Source: an uncultured Prochlorococcus sp. (GTDB lineage: Bacteria > Cyanobacteriota > Cyanobacteriia > PCC-6307 > Cyanobiaceae). From it: a stretch of DNA of 64,000 bases. Positions 39,105 through 47,266 of the stretch are shown here, in pieces (the first letter of the stretch is position 1; every line of letters starts with the position of its first letter). The stretch lies in contig CACJNU010000005.1 in NCBI GenBank assembly GCA_902594875.1, positions 1-64,000 of the forward strand, written 5' to 3'. The notes under the pieces are model-generated. The model worked only from the letters and a program-made list of their open reading frames with translations, made no database searches and had not been told where the DNA came from. The position numbers and the translations under genes are program-made.

Positions 39105-39533
39105 TTAAAATTCCAACCATTTTTTTACTTTGGTTAACTCAGGCCAATCTGGATATCTACTTAAGCCGTCTTCAACAGATTCTTTCAACTCACTTTTCAC
39201 ATCTGGCATCATCATAGACATTTTTTTTATTAACTCGATATGATCCCTAACACCTTTATTATTAGTAGCCAAAAGAGCTAAGGACAAATTCATTCTTGCT
39301 TGTGGATCTTGCTGATTTAATCGAACAGCTTGTCTAGCAGCTGACAAAGCTTCTTCATTATTTTTCAAAAGTAATTGAAGCCACGATAAACAAGTCCAAG
39401 CAGCAAAATGATTTGGAATTTGCTGTATAATTTTTTGAAAATCTTCAACAATTGGAATTAAATCTTGCCCTGCTTTGTATCTTGATAAAGCTGCATTAAA
39501 ATCCTCTTCGATGGGATTAATTTCGTTATTCAT
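39105..39533 (-). CDS. TPR-repeat protein, 142 aa
   Basis: Predicted helical-repeat protein: FNAALSRYKAGQDLIPIVEDFQKIIQQIPNHFAAWTCLSWLQLLLKNNEEALSAARQAVRLNQQDPQARMNLSLALLATNN gives two to three TPR-like units. It presumably binds a protein partner; the partner is unknown. It lies between the IscA-type gene (6 bp upstream) and the LpxB-like gene on the same strand. No signal peptide or membrane helix. Confidence 0.8.
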   Translation of the reverse strand: MNNEINPIEEDFNAALSRYKAGQDLIPIVEDFQKIIQQIPNHFAAWTCLSWLQLLLKNNEEALSAARQAVRLNQQDPQARMNLSLALLATNNKGVRDHIELIKKMSMMMPDVKSELKESVEDGLSRYPDWPELTKVKKWLEF

Positions 39534-39539
39534 TATTTA

Positions 39540-39932
39540 TTAAACTGCAAAAGAACTTCCACAACCGCAAGTTTGAGAAGCATTGGGATTTACAAAATTA
39601 AAGCCACCTCCAATTAATTCCTTACTAAAATCTAACTGCATTCCATAAATATATAAAAGACTTTTAGGATCACAAACAACTTGAAAGCTTTGATCAACTT
39701 TTAATGAATAATCATAAACTTTATCATCGGGATTTATTTCATCAGTTCCTATAAAATCCATCGTATAACTCATCCCACTACAACCGCCAGATCTTACTCC
39801 TACCCTTAGTGCTTTTTTATCACTTTGGCCCTTCAATAAATTTGAAATTTGTTCGATAGCATCATTTGTAATTAAGATACCTTTGCCATCATCAGAATTT
39901 TTAATTTCCTGTTTAACTACTACATTTTCCAT
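39540..39932 (-). CDS. A-type Fe-S cluster carrier (HesB/IscA/SufA family)
   Basis: Scaffold or carrier in iron-sulfur assembly. The three cluster-binding cysteines are present: GVRSGGCSGMSYTMDF near the middle and TCGCGSS near the C-terminus. The track start at 39992 is TTG; ATG at 39956 and 39932 are also in frame, and 39932 gives the 130-residue length expected for the family without extra N-terminal residues. It is divergent from zds. Confidence 0.9.
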   Translation of the reverse strand: MENVVVKQEIKNSDDGKGILITNDAIEQISNLLKGQSDKKALRVGVRSGGCSGMSYTMDFIGTDEINPDDKVYDYSLKVDQSFQVVCDPKSLLYIYGMQLDFSKELIGGGFNFVNPNASQTCGCGSSFAV

Positions 39933-40031
39933 AAACAAAGGATTTCTACTATTCATAATATAAAAACTTAATCGATAGGATGCATAGAACAAACGTTATC
40001 CAAACTTGATTTGTTATAATTTTAAGAAAAA

Positions 40032-41486
40032 GTGAAAATTGCAATAGTCGGTTCTGGATTAGCTGGTCTTACAGCAGCAGTCAATTTAGTTGATGAAGGT
40101 CACGAAGTAGAAATTTATGAGAGCAGGTCATTTTGGGGAGGTAAAGTTGGGAGTTGGGAAGATAAGGATGGGAACCACATAGAAATGGGTTTACATGTAT
40201 TTTTTTACAATTATGCAAATCTTTTTAAATTAATGAAAAAAGTGGGGGCTTTAGACAACTTACTCCCTAAAGACCATACTCATCTATTTATCAATAATGG
40301 CGGCAATTTAAAATCTTTAGACTTCAGATTCCCTTTAGGTGCTCCATTCAACGGACTTAAAGCTTTTTTTACTACTGAACAACTCACTTGGGTAGATAAA
40401 TTCAGAAATGCCTTAGCTTTAGGGACAAGCCCAATAGTTAGAGGATTGATAGACTATGAAGGCGCAATGAAAATAATTAGAGATCTAGATAAAATTAGTT
40501 TTAAAGAATGGTTTTTAAACCATGGCGGAAGTGAAAAAAGCTTAGAAAGAATGTGGGATCCTATCGCATATGCTTTAGGTTTTATTAATTGCAAAGATAT
40601 TTCAGCAAGATGCATGCTAACTATATTTATGATGTTTGCTTCAAAAACAGAAGCCTCAAAACTTAATCTTTTAAAAGGTTCTCCGCATAAGTGGTTAACT
40701 CAACCTATTGTCGACTACATCACAAACAAAGGAGCAAAAATACATCTTAACCATAAGGTAGACGAAATAATTTATGAAAAGGCATCTTCCTCTTATTCAG
40801 TAAATCAATTAAAAATATCTTCTCCTGAAGGAATTAAGGCAGTGTTTGCAGATAAATTTCTAGCTGCCTGTGATGTTCCTGGAATAAAAAAAATAATTCC
40901 AAAAGAATGGTATCAATTTAAAGAATTTGAAGGTTTAAAAAAACTTAGAGCTGTAGCTGTTGCCACAATCCAACTAAGATATGACGGTTGGGTTACTGAA
41001 TTACAAAAAGATAATACTGGAAATGAACCAATTGGACTAGATAACCTTCTTTATTCTGCTGATGCCTCTTTCAGTTGTTTTGCTGATTTAGCACTGGCAA
41101 GTCCAGCAGACTATAGAAAAAAAGATATGGGATCACTTCTCCAATGTGTTTTAACTCCTGGCGATAGATGGATGGGAAGATCCACAGAAAGAATTACAAA
41201 AGAAATAGATAAAGAAGTTCGCCGTCTATTTCCATCTTCAAAAAATCTTAAATTGCTTTGGAGTAACGTAGTACAAATTCCACAATCACTTTATAGAGAA
41301 GCTCCCGGTATGGAACCTTTCAGACCCGATCAAAAAACATCTATATCTAATTTCTTCATGGCTGGTAGTTATACAAAACAAGATTATATAGATTCTATGG
41401 AGGGAGCTACAATGAGTGGTCATTTAGCTGCCGCCGCAATTTTAGAGAAGAAAGCCGAATTAGCAAAAAATCTTGCAGTAAGTTAA
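40032..41486 (+). CDS. zds: Zeta-carotene desaturase
   Basis: Converts zeta-carotene through neurosporene to poly-cis lycopene, downstream of PDS and Z-ISO. The 484-residue flavoprotein starts [29 protein letters not shown] and has [35 protein letters not shown], and the C-terminal [21 protein letters not shown] block of the PDS/ZDS family, with ZDS-type rather than PDS-type sequence at these sites. Start is GTG at 40032. An SRPBCC gene follows after three bases. Confidence 0.95.
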   Translation: MKIAIVGSGLAGLTAAVNLVDEGHEVEIYESRSFWGGKVGSWEDKDGNHIEMGLHVFFYNYANLFKLMKKVGALDNLLPKDHTHLFINNGGNLKSLDFRFPLGAPFNGLKAFFTTEQLTWVDKFRNALALGTSPIVRGLIDYEGAMKIIRDLDKISFKEWFLNHGGSEKSLERMWDPIAYALGFINCKDISARCMLTIFMMFASKTEASKLNLLKGSPHKWLTQPIVDYITNKGAKIHLNHKVDEIIYEKASSSYSVNQLKISSPEGIKAVFADKFLAACDVPGIKKIIPKEWYQFKEFEGLKKLRAVAVATIQLRYDGWVTELQKDNTGNEPIGLDNLLYSADASFSCFADLALASPADYRKKDMGSLLQCVLTPGDRWMGRSTERITKEIDKEVRRLFPSSKNLKLLWSNVVQIPQSLYREAPGMEPFRPDQKTSISNFFMAGSYTKQDYIDSMEGATMSGHLAAAAILEKKAELAKNLAVS

Positions 41487-41489
41487 TTA

Positions 41490-41960
41490 ATGGGTACTTG
41501 GCTAAAACATGACGTAATAACAGTAGTTAATGCGCCTCTTGAAAATGTATGGGACACATGGAGCGATTTAGACTCAATGTCACTTTGGATGAGCTGGATT
41601 GAATCTGTAAAAACAGTTGACGAAGAAACTAATACGTTACCAGATTTAACAGAATGGACTTTAGCTGCTAATGGCTTTAGGTTTAAATGGAAAGCTCAAA
41701 TTACAGAAAGGGTTGAAAAAAGCAAACTTAAATGGAAATCAATAGGAGGTTTACCAACTGAAGGATCAGTAGTTTTCGAAAGTAAAACTGATCAAATCAC
41801 AACAGTAAATTTAGCAATAACTTATGAACTACCAAAAATGATTGCTCGGTTTATGGAAGAAAATATTTTAGGAAAAATGGTTACAAACGAATTGCAGGCC
41901 AATATTGATAGGTTCAAAGATTTAGTTGAAAAGAACTATACAAAAAATTTTTCTAATTAA
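41490..41960 (+). CDS. SRPBCC (START/cyclase-like) protein
   Basis: A 156-residue protein with the helix-grip fold pattern: VINAPLENVWDTWSDLDSMSLWMSWIESV at the N-terminus, alternating strands (FRFKWKAQITERVEKSKLKWKSIGG) and a long C-terminal helix, typical of ligand-binding SRPBCC domains. It begins 4 bp after zds and is likely cotranslated, so a lipid or carotenoid-related ligand is an attractive guess but not shown. Its stop overlaps hemD by 8 bp. Confidence 0.8.
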   Translation: MGTWLKHDVITVVNAPLENVWDTWSDLDSMSLWMSWIESVKTVDEETNTLPDLTEWTLAANGFRFKWKAQITERVEKSKLKWKSIGGLPTEGSVVFESKTDQITTVNLAITYELPKMIARFMEENILGKMVTNELQANIDRFKDLVEKNYTKNFSN

Positions 41961-42750
41961 AAATATTAATTGCTACATCTAGTAGTCCTTCAAAAGTATA
42001 TTTTTGTGCCTGACAATCAACTCTTCCAAAAATCCTATTACATATTTTTGTTGTCTGAGGTCCAATAGTTAATAACTTAATTTGATCAAAATATTCTAAC
42101 CATTGTTTACCAAGGTTTTTTTCTAGTAAAAAAGCAGCATTTACAACGGTTTTACCGCTTGAGAACATAATTGCATCGACTTTTCGATTAGAAATAATAT
42201 CAATTGTTTCTTCCGGTATTGAGTCAGGACATCTAGTTTCATATGCAGCAACCTCAAATACACGAGAACCAGCCTTTCTAAATTGATCTGCTATTAAATC
42301 CCTACCACCTGTTTGAACTCTTGGTACAAAAACTCGAAGTCCATAACCAGATACTGGGAAATTATCAATTAAACTTTCAGCAACAAATTCTGGAGGTATG
42401 AAATCAGCCTTAATCCCAAAATCATCAAGAGTTCTTGAGGTTTTTTCTCCGACTACGGCAATTTTTGTTTTTTTAGAACATTCTTTTAATGAACTATTAA
42501 AGTATTTAAGTCTTTTATCGACAAATTTGATCCCATTACTACTGGAAAAAATAATCCAATGAAAATCATTTATTTGATTTAATGCTTCATCAAGAGGATT
42601 CAAATCATCAGGATCAGCAATGCTTAATGCAGGTAAATCAAATACATTAGCGCCCTTGCTTATGAATATCTTTTTTATATCCAATATCCCTTCTTTTGAT
42701 CGAGTAATAATTATATTTCTTTGATCAAGGGGTAGATCAACTTTTGGCAT
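41953..42750 (-). CDS. hemD: Uroporphyrinogen-III synthase
   Basis: Closes and inverts ring D of hydroxymethylbilane in tetrapyrrole (chlorophyll, haem) synthesis. The protein shows IIITRSKEGILDIKKIFISKGANVFDLPAL and IMFSSGKTVVNAAFLLEK, with HWIIFSSSNGIKFVDKRL in between, the expected bilobed arrangement for HemD, a poorly conserved family. ATG at 42750 is preferred to the track ATG at 42765; either start overlaps the upstream rbfA gene, by 14 or 29 bases. It is downstream of rbfA. Confidence 0.82.
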   Translation of the reverse strand: MPKVDLPLDQRNIIITRSKEGILDIKKIFISKGANVFDLPALSIADPDDLNPLDEALNQINDFHWIIFSSSNGIKFVDKRLKYFNSSLKECSKKTKIAVVGEKTSRTLDDFGIKADFIPPEFVAESLIDNFPVSGYGLRVFVPRVQTGGRDLIADQFRKAGSRVFEVAAYETRCPDSIPEETIDIISNRKVDAIMFSSGKTVVNAAFLLEKNLGKQWLEYFDQIKLLTIGPQTTKICNRIFGRVDCQAQKYTFEGLLDVAINIFN

Positions 42751-43129
42751 CCTTGTCCTCAACATTATGATTTTGATTTTTATTTTTTAATTCATCGAGA
42801 AGTTTCAAGACTGATAATCCTTTATCAAGAACAACATCGTCTTTAAAAATTATCTCTGGAACTCTTCTCATCTCAATTCTTTTTCCTAAACTATGCCTTA
42901 TAGAGCTTTTAGCAGTATTCAAGTTTGATACAATTTCTTTCCTCACTTTCTCTTGAGCAGTTGAAGTTATATAAATTTTACAGTGTTGCAAATCACCTGA
43001 TAAATCAATCTTAGAAATATTGACGAAATGATCTCTAATAAGATCATTTTCTAAATCATTCTGCAAAATAAGGGTTATTTCTTTCTTCAAAAGAGAAGAA
43101 ACTTTTGCAAGACGGTAATTATTTGGCAT
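42737..43129 (-). CDS. rbfA: 30S ribosome-binding factor A
   Basis: Assembly factor for the 30S subunit, acting on 16S rRNA maturation. The 130-residue protein has the KH-fold pattern of RbfA: RLAKVSSLLKKEITLILQNDLEND, LQHCKIYITSTAQEKVRKEIVSNLNTAKSSIRHSLGKRIEMRRVPEIIFKDD. Start ATG 43129 coincides with the last base of the DUF751-like gene's stop. It is between that gene and hemD on the minus strand. Confidence 0.92.
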   Translation of the reverse strand: MPNNYRLAKVSSLLKKEITLILQNDLENDLIRDHFVNISKIDLSGDLQHCKIYITSTAQEKVRKEIVSNLNTAKSSIRHSLGKRIEMRRVPEIIFKDDVVLDKGLSVLKLLDELKNKNQNHNVEDKDAKS

Positions 43130-43338
43130 TATGGTTGTAAATTTATTGGGTTTGTCATCGCTTGCAAGACAAAATAAACAGTTATGAAAGCACTTAAAAC
43201 AGAAGATATCAAACCTACTATTGTGAGTGGATTTGATCTATTCTTGAATAAAGGTTCAAGCAAAGCAACAAGTCCTCCAACAATGATAGATATCAAATAC
43301 TTTGGATATCTCGCAACATTAGAGAAAAATTCGCCCAT
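43129..43338 (-). CDS. DUF751/Ycf33-like small membrane protein
   Basis: A small protein beginning MGEFFSNVARYPKYLISIIVGGLVALLEPLFKNRSNPLTI, then a second hydrophobic helix (LISSVLSAFITVYFVLQAM). The FxNVxRYPxY start and two-helix shape fit the DUF751 family, which includes plastid Ycf33. ATG at 43338 is preferred to the ATG at 43347. Role unknown, though restriction to oxygenic phototrophs would imply photosynthesis. The stop overlaps the rbfA start by one base. Confidence 0.7.
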   Translation of the reverse strand: MGEFFSNVARYPKYLISIIVGGLVALLEPLFKNRSNPLTIVGLISSVLSAFITVYFVLQAMTNPINLQP

Positions 43339-43392
43339 CAGCTCCACAAATAGATTACTTTTTTAGCTAAGTTTTAACAAACATTAAACAGC

Positions 43393-44118
43393 ATGATTAC
43401 ATTATATCAATTTAGGCATAGTGCTTTTTGTTTAAAAACAAGAATGGCCCTGCATGCAAAAAAACTACAATATCGAGTTGAAGAAGTAACACCTGGAATA
43501 GGCCAATTTGAAATCTTTAAATTATCAGGTCAAAAACAAGTACCTGTAATAGTCGATAGTAATGATCAAGTTATTAATGACTCTTCAACTATTTGCGAAT
43601 ATATAGATAAAAAAAATGAAAACAATCCACTTTTTCCGGAGGATCCAATATTATTTGCACAATGCAAACTAATTGAAGACTGGGCAGATACTACAATGGC
43701 TACAACTTGCAGAAAAGCTTTAATAAAATCTGCAATAGAAAATCCACAGCTAAGAACTGCATTACTTCCAGATGAAATACCTTCTTCAGTTAAAAGTATT
43801 GTTGATAAATTACCTTTTGAAAATCTTAGTAAAATTTCTAATGTAGTTTTGTCTAATAAAGATAATTTAGAACTCCAAAAATTACTGGAAGCTTTATCAA
43901 AATCCTTGATCAACAAGAAATATTTAGTTGGAGATAATTTATCAATTGCAGATATTTCAATTGCTGCTCAATTATCCCTTATTAAATTTCCAAAGTCTGC
44001 AGGACCAATTCTTTCAGGAGAGGGGAGCCAAGAATACATAAACAACCCCTATTTAGAAAATCTTTTCATTTGGAGGAACAACTTAGAAGAATATCTTTTT
44101 AGTGCTAGCTCTCAATAA
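43393..44118 (+). CDS. Glutathione S-transferase-like protein
   Basis: A 241-residue protein with a thioredoxin-like N-terminal domain (ITLYQFRHSAFCLKTRMALHAKKLQYRVEEV, QKQVPVIVDSNDQVINDSSTICEYID) and a helical C-terminal domain (KYLVGDNLSIADISIAAQLSLI), the typical cytosolic GST order. The N-terminal FCLKTR replaces the usual CPY or SP motif; the catalytic residue is uncertain. It overlaps the convergent unknown gene by 14 bp. Confidence 0.85.
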   Translation: MITLYQFRHSAFCLKTRMALHAKKLQYRVEEVTPGIGQFEIFKLSGQKQVPVIVDSNDQVINDSSTICEYIDKKNENNPLFPEDPILFAQCKLIEDWADTTMATTCRKALIKSAIENPQLRTALLPDEIPSSVKSIVDKLPFENLSKISNVVLSNKDNLELQKLLEALSKSLINKKYLVGDNLSIADISIAAQLSLIKFPKSAGPILSGEGSQEYINNPYLENLFIWRNNLEEYLFSASSQ

Positions 44119-44812
44119 ATTCAAACTTCAATTTATATTTATTTGTTTTGATAGCATGAATAGAAGGATCACCAACTTTTGAACCATAAGAAGCAACATA
44201 TTGCACTCCACAAATTGATGGTTTGATTGAATTATCAACTTCCAATATTTCTTCAGAACATTTTTGAAATTTACTAATGGTCTCTACCTGATTAATCCTT
44301 GAAGCACCTGGCTTATGTGCTGTTTGTATAACTAGCTCATCTGCGAAAAAAGTATCATTATCTTGAATTTGATTTCTCCCTGTAATTCTTGAATCAATAT
44401 AAAAATCATCTTTTAAATAAGTAATTTGATTATTAATAGATTGAGGATCATTTACAACCTTGATTAAGGTTTCACCAAATATTGCTTTTCCAATAGACTC
44501 AGAATTTTTTGCACGATTACCAACAATTAAATCTGAATCATTCTTAAAGAAATTTACTTTATAAATAACTGGCTCTTCTGAATCATTAACTATATCTTGA
44601 GAAGTAACCAGCCAATTCCCCTCAAACCATTTAGGATAAATTAAGTCCTTGGAAGTATCCGATAATTTAAAATTTGGCATATATAATTCTGGCCATTGAT
44701 TTACACGATTTTCCAAAAACTCTCGTACGTTAGAATCAACTAGAGCAAAAGAACTTTCTAAAAAAATTCCTTGAAAAATCAAGCAAATAATTAATCCAAG
44801 AAGAATTTTCAT
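44105..44812 (-). CDS. Predicted exported protein, 235 aa, unknown function
   Basis: The N-terminus MKILLGLIICLIFQGIFLESSFALVDS is a signal peptide with probable cleavage after SFA, so the protein is likely lumenal or periplasmic. The mature part has WFEGNWLVTSQDIV and ADELVIQTAHKPGASRINQVETISKF, suggesting a beta-rich fold; I recall similar proteins annotated as DUF6816 but cannot confirm. Cys residues at KCSEE and ICGVQ may form a disulfide. Its start codon is one base from the start of the divergent CRR7-like gene. Confidence 0.65.
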   Translation of the reverse strand: MKILLGLIICLIFQGIFLESSFALVDSNVREFLENRVNQWPELYMPNFKLSDTSKDLIYPKWFEGNWLVTSQDIVNDSEEPVIYKVNFFKNDSDLIVGNRAKNSESIGKAIFGETLIKVVNDPQSINNQITYLKDDFYIDSRITGRNQIQDNDTFFADELVIQTAHKPGASRINQVETISKFQKCSEEILEVDNSIKPSICGVQYVASYGSKVGDPSIHAIKTNKYKLKFEFIES

Positions 44813-44813
44813 T

Positions 44814-45071
44814 ATGTCAAATCCACTAATAAGAGCAACAGATCATTATGTATTATTAGAGCCAGATTCAAAGGAAAAAATTGTATCAAAGCAAGAAGCA
44901 ATTTTATGGTTGAAGAATTGGCTTAATAAGATAGAAACACAAACAATATATCAGAATATAGAAGATCCTGATCAGGATTTTTTTGAAGAATTATTGGAAA
45001 GTACTTATGAATTAGAAATAAAATTAGGATACATTATCAAATGGTTTGCAGTAAGAATTGAACCAGATTAA
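44814..45071 (+). CDS. CRR7-like protein (chlororespiratory reduction family)
   Basis: An 85-residue acidic protein, ATDHYVLLEPDSKEKIVSKQEAILWLKNWL, then LLESTYELEIKLGYIIKWFAVRIEPD. The layout and final KWFAVRIE segment fit the CRR7 family, required for NDH complex accumulation in plant plastids and conserved in cyanobacteria. With ndhAIGE, D, F, M and O nearby, an NDH-1 role is plausible. The stop overlaps the convergent aroK stop by 4 bp. Confidence 0.6.
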   Translation: MSNPLIRATDHYVLLEPDSKEKIVSKQEAILWLKNWLNKIETQTIYQNIEDPDQDFFEELLESTYELEIKLGYIIKWFAVRIEPD

Positions 45072-45625
45072 ATGATTATTTCTTTATGAATCGCATTAAT
45101 TATTTTCATAGCAACTTCTTCAATATTTTCTTTTTTTACTTGAATTCTTAAATCTGCTTGAGAATACAAATTTTCTCTAGATTGAAAAATGCTCATATAT
45201 AGATCATCTAGATTCTTTCCCTGAAGAAGTGGCCTATTTTCAATTTCATTTTTCAATCTTTCAATTGCTATATCTTTGTCGAGATCTATCCAAGCAATTA
45301 TTCCTTGTCTTAAGATGCCCCAGTTTTCCGATTTGGTAACTATTCCTCCCCCAGTTGAGATTACTAATGAAGGAATTTTGATAGTTTCTTTAAGGCAGTT
45401 AGCTTCTAATTCGCGAAAATTATCTTCTCCTTCATCCTTAAAAATTTGATTGATAGATTTTTTTGCCAACTTCTCTATTAATGAATCTAAATCAATGTAT
45501 TTATACTTCAATAATTCAGCCAGCTTCAAACCAGTTTGTGACTTGCCAGAACCCATCATTCCTATTAAAAAAATGCTTCTACCTTTAATAGCATGAACTG
45601 TTTTTTTGATAATGGATTGTTCCAT
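45068..45625 (-). CDS. aroK: Shikimate kinase
   Basis: Phosphorylates shikimate in chorismate synthesis. The 185-residue protein has the P-loop FLIGMMGSGKSQTG at 22-29, the DLDSLIEK motif (Asp contacts shikimate), and the GGGIVTKSENWGILRQG block and a R-containing lid (RPLLQGKN). It is divergent from the PTPS gene across 50 bp. Confidence 0.93.
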   Translation of the reverse strand: MEQSIIKKTVHAIKGRSIFLIGMMGSGKSQTGLKLAELLKYKYIDLDSLIEKLAKKSINQIFKDEGEDNFRELEANCLKETIKIPSLVISTGGGIVTKSENWGILRQGIIAWIDLDKDIAIERLKNEIENRPLLQGKNLDDLYMSIFQSRENLYSQADLRIQVKKENIEEVAMKIINAIHKEIII

Positions 45626-45675
45626 AAAGACAAAAGCGTATTTAAAACCTTAAGATAGTATTATCGCAGACAGGT

Positions 45676-46602
45676 ATGACTTCTACACAACCCAAACCAT
45701 CTCATGGAAAAGGACGTGAATGCGTCATAACTCGACGTGCCTGCTTTAGTTCTAGTCACCGTTATTGGCTTCCTGAAAAAAGCCCAGAAGAAAATTTATC
45801 TCTTTTTGGAAAGTGCAGTATTGCACCAGGTCATGGTCATAATTATGAACTTATTGTTTCAATGGGTGGAGAACTAGACTCTGATGGAATGGTACTTAAT
45901 CTCTCTGATGTAAAACACTCCATTAAAGATAAGGTTACTGGACAATTAGATTTTTGTTTTTTAAATGATGTCTGGCCTGAATTTAATGTTAATAATCAAG
46001 AAGGTATACTTCCCACAACTGAAGCATTAGTAAAGGTCATTTGGAGTCGTCTGAAGGATGATTTACCTCTTACAAGTCTAAGACTTTATGAAAACCCCAA
46101 TTTATGGGCAGATTATTTTGGAAAAAACATGGAAGCATTTTTAACAGTACAAACTCATTTTGCAGCCGCTCATAGACTTGCAAAAGAAGAGATATCCTTT
46201 GATGAAAACAAAAAAATCTATGGGAAATGTGCCAGAGTTAATGGACATGGTCATAACTATCTTGTCGATATAACTGTAAAAGGAGACATTGATAAAAGAA
46301 CAGGAGTGGTTTGCGACTTATCTGCCCTCCAAGAGATAATCAACGATTTAGTTGTTGAACAACTTGATCATACTTTTCTAAATAAAGACATCGAATTTTT
46401 CCAAAATTGTGTTCCAACTGCTGAAAATATAGCTTTATATATTTCTGATATTCTTAAAAATCCAATACATGAACTTGGTGCAACATTACACAAAATAAGA
46501 CTCCAAGAGAGCCCAAATAATGCTGCAGAAATTTATGTTGATCAAAAGCTAACCAATTCATTGAAGTTGAAATTTGAAAATAGTTTAGTCTCACAAACTT
46601 GA
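45676..46602 (+). CDS. Tandem-domain 6-pyruvoyl-tetrahydropterin synthase / QueD family protein
   Basis: The 308-residue protein is two PTPS/QueD domains joined head to tail. Domain 1 (about 15-130) has His28, Cys47 and HGHNY at 53-57; domain 2 (about 145-300) repeats this with HFAAAHRLAKEE, YGKCARVNGHGHNY. In the Asp-His catalytic pair, domain 2 has LDHTFLN, but domain 1 has LDFCFLN, so its His is lost. Family members convert dihydroneopterin triphosphate to pterins (tetrahydropterin precursors or 6-carboxytetrahydropterin). Substrate not assignable. It overlaps the next gene by four bases. Confidence 0.87.
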   Translation: MTSTQPKPSHGKGRECVITRRACFSSSHRYWLPEKSPEENLSLFGKCSIAPGHGHNYELIVSMGGELDSDGMVLNLSDVKHSIKDKVTGQLDFCFLNDVWPEFNVNNQEGILPTTEALVKVIWSRLKDDLPLTSLRLYENPNLWADYFGKNMEAFLTVQTHFAAAHRLAKEEISFDENKKIYGKCARVNGHGHNYLVDITVKGDIDKRTGVVCDLSALQEIINDLVVEQLDHTFLNKDIEFFQNCVPTAENIALYISDILKNPIHELGATLHKIRLQESPNNAAEIYVDQKLTNSLKLKFENSLVSQT

Positions 46603-47249
46603 GTATCCCAAGAGTAATAATTGTTATAGCATCTAGTCTTGATGGGAGAATTGCATTTCCTGGAGGTGGAGAATCGCATCTTGGAAGCGAAGAAGATAAG
46701 AAAATGTTAAATCAACACTTATCAATAGTGGACGCCACCATTTTTGGTTTAGGTACTTTAATAGCTCATCAATCAACTTATCTAATTAAAAATCTCAATG
46801 GTAATGACGATGTAACAATATCAAAAAAACAACCAATTTCTATAGTTGCTTCAAATAGCAAAAAATTTAACAGTAATTGGAAATACTTTCGTCAACCAAT
46901 TAGAAGATGGCTAATAAGCTCAAGCAAAGTTGATAATTCTTCAAATAATGACTTCGAGAAACAACTCTTTTTCGAAGATTCATGGAGTAAAACTTTAATT
47001 TCACTTAAAAAACAAGGGATAAATGATCTAGCTCTTTTAGGAGGTGCAAAACTTATAAATTCATTCATAAAAGAGGATCTAATAACAGATATAAAAATTA
47101 CAATAATTCCACAAATTATTGGAGGTAAATATACATGGATCCCTCCAGAAAAAACAAATGAGATTTTTAATCTCAAAAGACTATGGGAAATAAAATCAGT
47201 TAAAAATTTAATGAATAATGAAATCCATATTCATTACAAAAAAATTTGA
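46599..47249 (+). CDS. RibD C-terminal/DHFR-fold reductase
   Basis: A 216-residue stand-alone RibD_C domain: PRVIIVIASSLDGRIAFPGGGESHLGSEEDKKMLNQHLSIVDATIFGLGTL, then INDLALLGGAKLINSFIKEDLITDIKITIIPQIIGG, the pattern of NADPH-dependent reductases acting on pyrimidine or pterin compounds. The deaminase domain of RibD is absent. Start is TTG at 46599, overlapping the PTPS stop by four bases, so it is coupled to that enzyme and may reduce a pterin instead of a riboflavin precursor. That link is inference. Confidence 0.8.
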   Translation: MSIPRVIIVIASSLDGRIAFPGGGESHLGSEEDKKMLNQHLSIVDATIFGLGTLIAHQSTYLIKNLNGNDDVTISKKQPISIVASNSKKFNSNWKYFRQPIRRWLISSSKVDNSSNNDFEKQLFFEDSWSKTLISLKKQGINDLALLGGAKLINSFIKEDLITDIKITIIPQIIGGKYTWIPPEKTNEIFNLKRLWEIKSVKNLMNNEIHIHYKKI

Positions 47250-47266
47250 AATAGATTAAATATTAA

